Source: Actinomycetes bacterium (lineage in GTDB: Bacteria > Actinomycetota > Actinomycetes > Actinomycetales > Microbacteriaceae). From it: a DNA stretch of 64,000 nt. This document shows, in pieces, positions 25,297 through 33,826 of the stretch. Both the position numbers and the translations under genes were made by a program. Numbering within the stretch: the first letter of the stretch is position 1; each line of letters begins with the position of its first letter. The notes under the pieces were generated by a model, which worked only from the letters and a program-made list of their open reading frames with translations, was not told the DNA's origin and made no database searches. The stretch covers positions 1 to 64,000 of the forward strand of contig JAEYZI010000069.1 in assembly GCA_023428065.1 (NCBI GenBank), read 5' to 3'.

Positions 25297-26337
25297 TCAA
25301 GGGCGCTCGCCGCTGTTCTCCGAGTCGCCGTCGCCGTCGACCTCGCCTTCGGCGCGCGCGGCGACCGTGCGGCGCCGCATCCGGATGAGGCTCGCGACGA
25401 CCGCGACCGTCATCGACGCGACGATGACGCCGAGCGAGGTCCACGTGTCGATGTCGGGCGCCCACTCGATCGGGTGGCCGCCGTTGATGAACGGGAGCTC
25501 GTTCTCGTGCATCGCGTGGAAGACGAGCTTGACGCCGATGAACAGCAGGATGAACGCGATGCCGTACTTGAGGTACTCGAGCTTGTCGACGAGGTCGCCG
25601 AGCAGGAAGTAGAGCTGTCGCAGACCCATGAGCGCGAAGACGTTGGCCGTGAACACGATGAACGGGCTCTGCGTGATGCCGAAGATCGCGGGAATCGAGT
25701 CGAGCGCGAACACGAGGTCGGTCGTGCCGAGTGCGACGAGCACGAGGAGCACGGGCGTGAACATCCTCTTGCCGTCGACGACGGTGCGGATCTTCGAGCC
25801 CTCGAACTCGTCGGTCATCGCGACGCGGCGGCGCATCCAGCTGAGCAGCTTGCTCTCGGTCTCCATCTCATCCTCGGCGCCCGTGCGCGCCTGCTGGATG
25901 GCGGTGTAGATGAGGAACGCGCCGAAGATGTAGAACACCCAGCTGAAGTTCTCGATGAGTGCGGCGCCGAGGAGGATGAAGATGCCGCGGAACAGAAGGG
26001 CGAGGATGATGCCCACCATGAGCAGCTCCTGCTGGTAGCGCCGCGGCACCGAGAAGCGCGCCATGATCAGCAGGAACACGAACAGGTTGTCGATCGACAG
26101 GCTGTACTCGGTGAGCCATCCGGCCACGAACTGTCCCGCGTGCTCCGCGTCGCCGAGCCACAGCATGAGGCCCGCGAAGATGAGCGCGAGCACGACGTAG
26201 AACGCGATCCAGAGCGACGACTCGCGCGTGGAGGGCACGTGCGGCCGCTTGAAGGCGAGGATGAGGTCGAACGCGAGGATGACCGCGAGGGCGACGTAGG
26301 TGCCGATCTCGAACCAGAGGGGGAGGGCCAGATGCAC
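25297..26337 (-). CDS. TerC family integral membrane protein (putative Mn(II) exporter)
   Basis: A 346-residue protein with about nine membrane spans and both acidic TerC signatures: LSIDNLFVFLLIMARF (about residue 81) and TTDLVFALDSIPAIFGIT (about 204). The C-terminal tail is acidic (VDGDGDSENSGERP). TerC/Alx/MeeF proteins export or load Mn(II) in several bacteria. The upstream leader with a manganese-riboswitch appearance supports that role here. The start is GTG at 26337, with CGUGCAUCUG directly after the leader. Tellurite resistance is the historic but less likely function. Confidence 0.92.
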   Translation of the reverse strand: MHLALPLWFEIGTYVALAVILAFDLILAFKRPHVPSTRESSLWIAFYVVLALIFAGLMLWLGDAEHAGQFVAGWLTEYSLSIDNLFVFLLIMARFSVPRRYQQELLMVGIILALLFRGIFILLGAALIENFSWVFYIFGAFLIYTAIQQARTGAEDEMETESKLLSWMRRRVAMTDEFEGSKIRTVVDGKRMFTPVLLVLVALGTTDLVFALDSIPAIFGITQSPFIVFTANVFALMGLRQLYFLLGDLVDKLEYLKYGIAFILLFIGVKLVFHAMHENELPFINGGHPIEWAPDIDTWTSLGVIVASMTVAVVASLIRMRRRTVAARAEGEVDGDGDSENSGERP

Positions 26338-26369
26338 GGGGAGCCTTTCAGGGGTGGTGTCGTGAGACG

Positions 26370-26508
26370 CAGAAGCCTCGAACGTCTCTCCCGCGCGGCC
26401 CCCGCCGGCTCTCGTCCGATGCGGTCACCGCGGTCGCGACCGGGGCTGCGGCGACGGAGCCCGTGATGACGGCCGCGACGAGGTGGGATACTCCCCTTCG
26501 CCCGGCCA
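26370..26508 (-). promoter_or_regulatory. yybP-ykoY-type (manganese) riboswitch leader
   Basis: The - strand leader of the TerC gene carries GCGAAGGGGAGTATCCC near its 5' side, then CCGTCATCACGGGC, and near its 3' side GAGAGACGTTCGAGGCTTC. These match in order and style the GGGGAGUA, GUC-AACAC and GAC-UU-GCC loops of the yybP-ykoY class. GCGAAG can pair with CTTCTGC, with one bulge, to close the element. It lies between glmU and the TerC start, where this class is expected. Base-level boundaries are approximate. Confidence 0.62.
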
Positions 26509-26549
26509 GTCTGCCACAGGCGCACCCGCCCCGCCGCATCCCGAGTGCC

Positions 26550-28001
26550 CTAACTCGCGGGTGCGTCGCCCTCTCCGGCGGCGCCGGCAGCAGCAGCAGC
26601 CTCGGCCGCCGCGGTGCCCGCACGGTGCTCCGCGACCCAGCCGGCGACGTTCCGCTGCGGGGCGACGTTGATCGCGAGGGCGCCCGGAGGAACGTCCTTG
26701 CGGATGACGGTGCCCGCCCCGGAGTACGCGCCGTCGCCGATCGTGACGGGCGCGACGAAGACGTTGTGCGATCCCGTGCGCACGTGCGAGCCGACCGTCG
26801 TGCGGTGCTTGTTCACGCCGTCGTAGTTGGCGGTGATGGTGCCGGCGCCGATGTTCGAGCCCTCGCCCACCTCGGTGTCGCCGATGTAGCTCAGGTGCGG
26901 AACCTTCGACCCCCGGCCGATCTTGGCGTTCTTGGTCTCCACGAAGGTGCCGATCTTGCCGCCGCCCGCGAGCTCCGTGCCGGGGCGAAGGTAGGCGAAC
27001 GGGCCGACCTGGGCGTACGCCTTGATCACGGCGAGCGTCGCATCCGTGCGCTTGACGACGGCGCCCTCCCCCACCTCGCAGTCGACGAGCGTCGTGTCGG
27101 GGCCGATCGAGGCGTCGCGGTCGATCGTCGTGGCCCCCGCGAGGCGTGTGTTGGGCCACAGCTCCGTGTCCTGCCCGATCGACACCGTGAGGTCGATCCA
27201 GGTGCTCGCCGGGTCGTGCACCGTGACGCCGTTGAGCTGGTGGCCGCGCACGATCATCGCGTTGAGGCGGGCGGCCTGCTCGGCGAGCTGCGCGCGGTCG
27301 TTGACGCCCGCGACGCGCCAGGTCTCGGCCACGGGCACCGCCGCGACGGGGGCGGAGGTCTGCCGCAGGAGCGCCACGACATCCGTCAGGTACTTCTCGC
27401 CCTGCGCGTTCGTGTTGCCGATGCGCGGGAGCAGTTCACGCAGCGCGGAGGCCGAGAAGACGTAGCTGCCCGAGTTGACCTCGCCGATCGCGAGCACGGC
27501 CTCGTCGGCGTCCTTGTGCTCGACGATCGCGGTGACCGAGCCGTCGGCGTCGCGCACGATGCGGCCGTAGCCGGTCGCGTCGTCGATCACCGCCGACAGG
27601 ATGGTGGCGGATGCCGCCGCGGCCCGGTGCTGCTCGAGGAGCGCCCCGAGGGTGACGGCGTCGAGCAGCGGCACGTCGCCCGAGACGACGACGACGTCGC
27701 CGTCGAAGTCGGCGGGGAGCGCCTCGACGGCGAGCTCGACCGCGCGGCCCGTGCCCGGGATGTCGTCCTGGTCGACGACGATCGCGTCGTCGAGGTATTC
27801 GCGGACGGCCGCGGCGACCTCGTCGCGCTGGTGACGCACGACGACCTCCACGTAGGCAGGCTCGAGGTGGCGCGCGGTCGTGAGCACGTGGGCGATCATC
27901 GGCAGACCCGCGAGGGGGTGCAGCACCTTCGCGCGCTTGGAGCGCATGCGCGTGCCCTCCCCTGCGGCGAGGACGATGACGGCGAGACGGGGGTCGGTCA
28001 T
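26550..28001 (-). CDS. glmU: Bifunctional N-acetylglucosamine-1-phosphate uridyltransferase / glucosamine-1-phosphate acetyltransferase
   Basis: A 483-residue GlmU that makes UDP-GlcNAc, the substrate of MurA. The N-terminal pyrophosphorylase has LAAGEGTRMRSKRAKVLHPL and SGDVPLLDA. The C-terminal left-handed beta-helix acetyltransferase starts near residue 245 and contains GTFVETKNAKIGRGSKVPHL, YIGDTEVGEGSNIGAGTI and NYDGVNKHRT. An Ala/Gly-rich tail ends the protein. CAGAAT lies exactly 6 bases before ATG 28001. Confidence 0.96.
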   Translation of the reverse strand: MTDPRLAVIVLAAGEGTRMRSKRAKVLHPLAGLPMIAHVLTTARHLEPAYVEVVVRHQRDEVAAAVREYLDDAIVVDQDDIPGTGRAVELAVEALPADFDGDVVVVSGDVPLLDAVTLGALLEQHRAAAASATILSAVIDDATGYGRIVRDADGSVTAIVEHKDADEAVLAIGEVNSGSYVFSASALRELLPRIGNTNAQGEKYLTDVVALLRQTSAPVAAVPVAETWRVAGVNDRAQLAEQAARLNAMIVRGHQLNGVTVHDPASTWIDLTVSIGQDTELWPNTRLAGATTIDRDASIGPDTTLVDCEVGEGAVVKRTDATLAVIKAYAQVGPFAYLRPGTELAGGGKIGTFVETKNAKIGRGSKVPHLSYIGDTEVGEGSNIGAGTITANYDGVNKHRTTVGSHVRTGSHNVFVAPVTIGDGAYSGAGTVIRKDVPPGALAINVAPQRNVAGWVAEHRAGTAAAEAAAAAGAAGEGDAPAS

Positions 28002-28034
28002 CCCCTCATTCTGCCGCGTCGCGGCGCGTCCGCC

Positions 28035-29915
28035 TCAGGCGATCCGCCAGAGCTGGGCCTCGTAGGGAGCCAGCTCGCGGGTTCCCGTCCCGCTCGTGAG
28101 CAGCAGCTCGGCGCCCGCCGGCGGGGCCGAGGTGCGCACGGGGCGGTCGGTGAGGTTGAGCACGACGAGGAGCTCGTGCCCCTCGAAGACGCGGCGATAG
28201 CGCCAGACCCGCCGCGAGCTGCGCTCGGTGACCGTCTCGCCGTACACGAGCGCGCGGTTCTCGCGGCGAAGCGCGATGAGCTGCCGGTGCCACTCGAGCA
28301 CGGATGCCGCGTCGCCCTCCTGGTCGGCCACGTTGATCGTGTGGTCGCCGTCTCCCTCGATCCAGGGGGTGCCCGTCGTGAAGCCGCCGGCGGCATCCCA
28401 CGCCATCGGCACGCGCGTGTGGTCGCGCGAGCCCGCGAGCACGCGGGCGAAGACGGCATCCGGCGCCATCCCGGATACGGAGAGCTCGGCCGCGAGGTTG
28501 ATGCTCTCGACGTCGCGCAGCTGGTCGAGGGAGGTGAACGCCTGGTTCACCATGCCGATCTCCTGCCCCTGGTAGAGGAACGGGGTGCCGCGCAGCGTGA
28601 ACTGGATCGTCGCGAGCAGCTTCGCGACGGATGCGGCGTGCTCGCGCCGCGGGTCGACCTTCGACACGAAGCGCGGGTTGTCGTGGTTGTCGAAGAACAG
28701 GCTCATCCAGTAGCCGGTGCCGTACTCGGCCTGCCAGCGCGTGTAGTAGCGCTTGAGGGCGGCGAGGTCGTAGCGGTAGTCGTCGAAGCGGTTCCTGCCC
28801 GGGTTCTCGAGGTGCTCGAAGTTGAACACCATGTCGAGTTCGCGGCGGTCGTCGCCGACCATGAGCTTGCCGAGCTGGGGGCCGATGCCGGGGGTCTCGC
28901 CGATCGCGACGCAGTCGGGGTCGTCGAACGCCTCCGCACGCAACTGCCGCAGATGGTGGTGCAGGCGCGGGCCGTGGAAGTAGTGCTCCATGCCCGTGAA
29001 CCCGGTGAGGTCGCCGATGAGGGCGTTGCCCTGCGGCAGCCCCGGCGTCTTCGAGATGTAGTTGATGACGTCGAGCCGGAACCCGTCGACGCCGCGGTCG
29101 CGCCACCAGCGCACCATGTCGAAGATCTCGGCGCGCATCCGCTCGTTCTCCCAATTCAGGTCCATCTGCTTGGACGAGAACAGGTGGAGCCCCCACAGCC
29201 CCGCCTCCGGGAACCAGCGCCAGGCCGAGCCGGAGAAGAACGAGCGCCAGTTGTTGGGCGGGGTGTCGGACTCGCCCTCGCGCAGGAAGTAGTAGTCGCG
29301 GTAGGGCGACGTCGGGTCGGCGAGCGCCTCCCGGAACCACGCGTGCTCGTCGGAGGTGTGGTTGACGACGAGGTCCATGACGAGCCGCATACCGCGCTCG
29401 TGGAGCGCCGCGACGAGCGCGTCGAAGTCGTCGAGCGTTCCGAACTCGGCGAGGATCGCGCGGTAGTCGCGGATGTCGTAGCCCATGTCGTCCATGGGCG
29501 AGTCGTAGATGGGTGAGAGCCACAGGGCGTCGACGCCGAGGCCCTTCAGGTAGTCCAGCCGCGACAGGATGCCGCGCAGGTCGCCGATGCCGTCGCCGTC
29601 GGAGTCCTGGAACGACCGCGGGTACACCTGGTAGAACACGGCCTCCTTGAACCACGCCTCGCGCAGCGGGCCGCCGTTCGGGGCGGGCACGTCGGGCACG
29701 GTCGCCATGAGGGCGACGAGCGTGTCGACGAAGGCGTCGTCGATGCGGCCGCCCGTGAGGCGCGGCAGGCTCGAGAGCCGCACGGTGCCCGCGATCGGGT
29801 TGTCGACCCAGCGCGGCGAGCGCCCCACCTGCAGCGCGAGGCTCTCGACGACGTCGCGTCCGAGCGGATGCGCGTACAGCTCGCGCACGCGGCTGCGGCG
29901 CGTCAGCTCACGCAT
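28035..29915 (-). CDS. GH13 alpha-glucosidase with N-terminal extension
   Basis: A 626-residue alpha-glucosidase/oligo-1,6-glucosidase type enzyme. About 85 residues precede the catalytic barrel, which starts at AVFYQVYPRSFQDSDGDGIG. The predicted nucleophile is Asp282 (GFRLDVINYI), the general acid Glu340 (VAIGETPGI) and the stabilising Asp412 (FFDNHDNPR). No signal peptide is seen, so it should hydrolyse imported oligosaccharides inside the cell. It overlaps the symporter gene by 8 bases and is the third gene of the GH36-symporter-GH13 operon. The N-terminal part (ELYAHPLGRDVVE...) has no known function. Confidence 0.92.
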   Translation of the reverse strand: MRELTRRSRVRELYAHPLGRDVVESLALQVGRSPRWVDNPIAGTVRLSSLPRLTGGRIDDAFVDTLVALMATVPDVPAPNGGPLREAWFKEAVFYQVYPRSFQDSDGDGIGDLRGILSRLDYLKGLGVDALWLSPIYDSPMDDMGYDIRDYRAILAEFGTLDDFDALVAALHERGMRLVMDLVVNHTSDEHAWFREALADPTSPYRDYYFLREGESDTPPNNWRSFFSGSAWRWFPEAGLWGLHLFSSKQMDLNWENERMRAEIFDMVRWWRDRGVDGFRLDVINYISKTPGLPQGNALIGDLTGFTGMEHYFHGPRLHHHLRQLRAEAFDDPDCVAIGETPGIGPQLGKLMVGDDRRELDMVFNFEHLENPGRNRFDDYRYDLAALKRYYTRWQAEYGTGYWMSLFFDNHDNPRFVSKVDPRREHAASVAKLLATIQFTLRGTPFLYQGQEIGMVNQAFTSLDQLRDVESINLAAELSVSGMAPDAVFARVLAGSRDHTRVPMAWDAAGGFTTGTPWIEGDGDHTINVADQEGDAASVLEWHRQLIALRRENRALVYGETVTERSSRRVWRYRRVFEGHELLVVLNLTDRPVRTSAPPAGAELLLTSGTGTRELAPYEAQLWRIA

Positions 29916-31362
29916 CCGCGTGCTCGTCCTCGGCGTCCGTCTCCGGCTCTGGCTCGACGAGCCCCGCGGCGGCTGCCTTGCGCACCCGCAGCTCCTCGAC
30001 GATCTGGGCGTAGCGGGCCGCGTCGAGCACGTAGAAGATGCGGTAGACGACGTAGCTGAGCACGATGAGCACCGCCGGCACGACGAACATCACGACCCGC
30101 ACGAGCACCTGGCCGTCGTCGGTGATGGCGGTGTCGCCCGCCTCCTTGATGCCCGACGCGATGACCGCCCAGCCGGTGACGCCGGTCGCGACCGCGGAGC
30201 TGAGCTTGTAGATGAACGGCTGCAGCGAGAGGGTGACGCCGTCGTTGCGGCGTCCGAGCTTGTGCTCGCCGTACTCCACGGTGTCGGCGATGAACATGAG
30301 CATGTGCACCTGGATCATCGCCTGGGCCGCGAAGACCAGCACCCCCGAGACGATGATCATGGGCAGGCCGCCGGGCGGGGTGAAGAAGAACAGTGCATAG
30401 CCGATCACGACGGCCGCGAGCGTGACCGTGAACAGCATGCGCCGCGACATCCGCCGCGCGACCGCCGGGTAGACGACGAGCGCCGTGAGCTGGGAGACGC
30501 CGAGCACGAGGGTGAAGACCGAGTACATCCCCTCGTCGCCGTAGACGTACTTGAAGTAGTAGATGCCGAAGTTGGTGGTGACCGCGAACGCGATGTTGAA
30601 CAGCACGAACGCGACGGCCACCGCGAGCAGCTGGTCGTTGCGGAAGATCACCGAGACGAGCTCGCGGAACTTCGTGTGCGGCTGCCCCGAGAGGGTGCGG
30701 TCCTCGCGCGTGAGGAGCAGCATGGCGCCCTGGAGGGCGATCGTGAGCACGACGACGCCGAGCGCGACGACGAAGAACGACCAGCGGATGTCGCCGATCG
30801 CCTCCCCGATGGCGCTCGAGACGGGCACGATCGCGACGACCATGCCGAAGGTGCCGATCGAGGCGCAGATGCGCGCGAACGCGCCGATGCGCTCGCGCTC
30901 CGACTGCTCCTGGCTGAGCGCCGGCAGCATCGACCAGTAGCCGATGTCGTTCGCGGCGAAGGCGACGCTCCAGGCGAGGTAGACCGCGCTGAAGACGACG
31001 ACGAAGGCCGCGTCGTCGAGCGAGAACGGCGTGAACAGCAGCAGCATGAGCACGCCCGCGATCACCACGCCGACGAGGATCCACGGCTTGAACTTGCCCC
31101 AGCGGGTGCGCGTGTTGTCCACGAGCACACCGACGAAGGGGTCGATGACGGCGTCGAAGACGCGCACCGCGACGAGGATGACGGTGACGCTCGCGAACAC
31201 CGGGGTCGACACCGCGAGGATGTCCGACAGGTAGAACAGCAGGAACATGCTGATGAGCGTGTAGCCCGCGTCGCGGCCGATCGTGCCGATGCCGAAGCCG
31301 AAGCGGTTGCGCAGGGTCTGCGCCCGGGCGGCTCGGGTGCCGGCGTCGGTGGTGGTGGTCAC
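29908..31362 (-). CDS. Glycoside-pentoside-hexuronide (GPH) family sugar:cation symporter
   Basis: A 484-residue 12-span transporter of the MelB/GPH branch of the MFS. Family features are FGIGTIGRDAGYTLISMFLL at the start, the conserved RVFDAVIDPFVGVLVDNTRTRWGK loop (about residue 67; quoted in part), and VEYGEHKLGRRNDGV (about 362). The C-terminal tail is acidic. It should import an alpha-galactoside or related sugar. Its GTG overlaps the GH36 stop by 4 bases (GTGA), indicating tight coupling. Confidence 0.9.
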   Translation of the reverse strand: MTTTTDAGTRAARAQTLRNRFGFGIGTIGRDAGYTLISMFLLFYLSDILAVSTPVFASVTVILVAVRVFDAVIDPFVGVLVDNTRTRWGKFKPWILVGVVIAGVLMLLLFTPFSLDDAAFVVVFSAVYLAWSVAFAANDIGYWSMLPALSQEQSERERIGAFARICASIGTFGMVVAIVPVSSAIGEAIGDIRWSFFVVALGVVVLTIALQGAMLLLTREDRTLSGQPHTKFRELVSVIFRNDQLLAVAVAFVLFNIAFAVTTNFGIYYFKYVYGDEGMYSVFTLVLGVSQLTALVVYPAVARRMSRRMLFTVTLAAVVIGYALFFFTPPGGLPMIIVSGVLVFAAQAMIQVHMLMFIADTVEYGEHKLGRRNDGVTLSLQPFIYKLSSAVATGVTGWAVIASGIKEAGDTAITDDGQVLVRVVMFVVPAVLIVLSYVVYRIFYVLDAARYAQIVEELRVRKAAAAGLVEPEPETDAEDEHADA

Positions 31363-33686
31363 AGTGCGTCCTCTCGTACGACGGTGTACAGGGTGGATCC
31401 GTGCTCGCCCAGCATGCGCAGGGCGGGGGCGTGGCCCGTGCCGGCGAACTGCAGCTCGAGCCGGATGCCGACGGCGAGCAGCTCGCCCGTTCCGCGATAG
31501 CTCTCGATGCCGTCGGGCAGGCTGCGCCGCTTGCTCACGATGTTCATGACGAGGCCGTTCGGGTCGAGCCGCACGGGGCTCACATGGTTGACGAGCGCGC
31601 CCAGCCGGTCGAGCATGATGCGCTGGGGCTTCGCGTCGACGCGGTACACGACGTCGGGCTGCAGACCCGCGACCGGCAGGATGTCGCGCTCGGGCGCCGC
31701 GCGCACGCCGCGCTGGAAGCTGCCGACGATCGCGGCATCCCCCTCACCCGCCTGCCAGATGACGCGCTCGGGGCGCCCCATCGCCGTGCGGCGGAACCTG
31801 CCGAACTGCAGGAGCTCACGGTGCTTCGTGTAGAACGCGATCTGCTCGGTGATCTCGCGCTTCTCCTCGGCGGTGAGGAAGTCGAGGTCGTACTCGTAGC
31901 CGAGGCAGCCGAAGGCGGCCACGTTGAACCGCGTGGAGAGCGGGGTGTCGCGGAGGGTCTGCTGGTGCGGCGAGGCCGACACGTGTGCGCTGATGACGCT
32001 CAGGGGGTAGAGGTACGAGATGCCCTGCTGGATGGCGAGCCGCTCGATCGGGTCGGTGTCGTCGCTCGTCCAGATCATGGCCGCCCAGCGCAGCATCCCG
32101 AGGTCGAAGCGGTTGCCGCCCGACGAGCACATCTCCAGCAGCACGTCGGGGCGCGGCCCGAAGATCCGCTCGATCACCTCGTAGAGGCCCAGCTGGAAGG
32201 CGTGGGCCGTCATGCCCGGGTGGGCGACGTGGGGCGAGAACGCGTCGGCCATGTGGCGGTTCATGTCCCACTTGACGTAGTCGAAGCCGTTGTCGTCGAT
32301 GAGCGCGCCCACCTGCTCGACGATGTAGTCGCGCACCTCGGGATTGCACAGGTCGAGCAGCTGCTGGTGACGTCCCTCGCGCGGCGCCTTGCCGGGGATG
32401 CGGAGCGCCCAGTCGGGGTGGGCACGGTAGAGCTCGCTGTTCTCCGAGATCATCTCGGGCTCGACCCAGATTCCCGTGCGCATGCCGAGTTTCGCGACGC
32501 GGTCGACGAACGACTTCATCCCCGAGGGGAACTTCTTGGCGTCGACCGTGTAGTCGCCGAGCGCCGCGGTGTCGTCGCCCCGCCCCGCGAACCAGCCGTC
32601 GTCGATCACGAAGAGCTCCACGCCGAGCTTCGCCGCCTGGCCGGCGAGCTTCGCGAGACGCTTCTCGTCGATCTCGAAGAAGGCGGCCTCCCACGAGTTG
32701 TAGACGACGGGACGCGGCACGCCGCGCCACGCGGCGGGCGTGATGTGCCGTTCGACGAAGCGGTGCATGCGGTCGGAGAGGCCGTTCAGGCCCTTTGCCG
32801 AGAAGGCGAGCACGGCCTCCGGCGCCTCGAAGGTCTCACCGGGCGCGAGCGGCCAGCGGAAGCCCTGCGGCTGGATGCCGGAGAGCACCCGCACCCCGCC
32901 GTGCGCGTCGCGCTCGAAGCTGGTCTCGTGCCCGCCCGAGTAGACGAGGTTGAAGCCGTACACCCACCCGTGCTCCTCGTCGGCCCCGGCGGAGATGAGC
33001 AGCGTTCCCGGGTTGTGGCGTGCGCTCGAGGCGCCCGTCGTGCTGCCGATCGAGAAGACCCCCGAGCTCACCGGGCGGTCGTGCGCGTGCGCCTCGTGGA
33101 TCCAGCCGCCGTCGAAGGTGCGGATCGTGAAGCCGCGGTCGGGCAGGTCGAGCTGCACGCTCGCGAGCCGCGCGAGCTCCGCGGACGCGGTGCCGGTGTT
33201 GCGCAGGCGGGTGCGCCGCGTGATCACGTCGACCTCGGGGAAGACGGTGTAGAGCAGCGTGAGCTCGAGGCTCGCGAGCTCGTCGACGAGGGTCACCTCG
33301 AGGGTCTCGACGCCGTCTCCCCCGTCGGCGGTCGGCAGCGGCGGGGCCGCGACGACGCCCGGCAGGATGCGGTGCGCGCGATAGACGAAGTCGGTGTCGG
33401 CACCGTGGGCCGTGAACACCTCGAGCGGCGAACGGCGGTAGTCGCCCTGGCCGATGCCCGAGTACTCGAGCGGGATGGCGTCGAGGCCGTAGGCGACGTC
33501 GCCGGGCGAGTAGACGACCGAGGAGCCGAGCTCGATCGTGCGCCGCACGCGCAGGGCGGACGGGTCCTGAGGCGGAAGCAGCGGGCCGTAGTGCAGGTGC
33601 TCGAGGTGGCCGTGCTCGGTGAGGGCGAACCAGTACGAGGTGGCGCGGGTCTGCAGCAGGAACGCACCGTCGCAGAACTCGATCAC
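31359..33686 (-). CDS. GH36 alpha-galactosidase
   Basis: A 775-residue family 36 glycosidase that removes terminal alpha-galactose from raffinose- or melibiose-type sugars. An N-terminal beta-supersandwich leads into a TIM barrel with VVYNSWEAAFFEIDEKRLAK (about 327). The nucleophile Asp474 is in YVKWDMNR and the acid/base Asp542 in MIWTSDDTDP. No signal peptide is present, so it acts inside the cell on sugar brought in by the symporter. It is the first gene of the operon. A TAGACT hexamer at 33752-33747 may be its -10, giving an about 54-base leader. No local regulator gene is present. Confidence 0.93.
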   Translation of the reverse strand: MIEFCDGAFLLQTRATSYWFALTEHGHLEHLHYGPLLPPQDPSALRVRRTIELGSSVVYSPGDVAYGLDAIPLEYSGIGQGDYRRSPLEVFTAHGADTDFVYRAHRILPGVVAAPPLPTADGGDGVETLEVTLVDELASLELTLLYTVFPEVDVITRRTRLRNTGTASAELARLASVQLDLPDRGFTIRTFDGGWIHEAHAHDRPVSSGVFSIGSTTGASSARHNPGTLLISAGADEEHGWVYGFNLVYSGGHETSFERDAHGGVRVLSGIQPQGFRWPLAPGETFEAPEAVLAFSAKGLNGLSDRMHRFVERHITPAAWRGVPRPVVYNSWEAAFFEIDEKRLAKLAGQAAKLGVELFVIDDGWFAGRGDDTAALGDYTVDAKKFPSGMKSFVDRVAKLGMRTGIWVEPEMISENSELYRAHPDWALRIPGKAPREGRHQQLLDLCNPEVRDYIVEQVGALIDDNGFDYVKWDMNRHMADAFSPHVAHPGMTAHAFQLGLYEVIERIFGPRPDVLLEMCSSGGNRFDLGMLRWAAMIWTSDDTDPIERLAIQQGISYLYPLSVISAHVSASPHQQTLRDTPLSTRFNVAAFGCLGYEYDLDFLTAEEKREITEQIAFYTKHRELLQFGRFRRTAMGRPERVIWQAGEGDAAIVGSFQRGVRAAPERDILPVAGLQPDVVYRVDAKPQRIMLDRLGALVNHVSPVRLDPNGLVMNIVSKRRSLPDGIESYRGTGELLAVGIRLELQFAGTGHAPALRMLGEHGSTLYTVVREDAL

Positions 33687-33826
33687 ACTGCCCCCCCGTC
33701 GCCGGCTCTCGCTGCGCTGCGAGGTGTTCGGGTCGCCGACGAGGCGAGTCTATCCACGCGCGCGGCGGGCGATCCGCCATCCGTTGTCCCCCGTCCCGGG
33801 GGAGGGCCAGGAGTACCCTGGCGCAC

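Noticed and set aside
26463..29516. 1,017-codon + strand frame opposite glmU and the GH13 gene
   Set aside because: Shadow frame: composition is RDHVEL-type low complexity and it also covers the riboswitch region.
33784..33819. Classical -35/-10 promoter TTGTCC ... TACCCT for the peptide transporter
   Set aside because: The spacer would be 24 bases, too long; only the -10 with leaderless start is kept.
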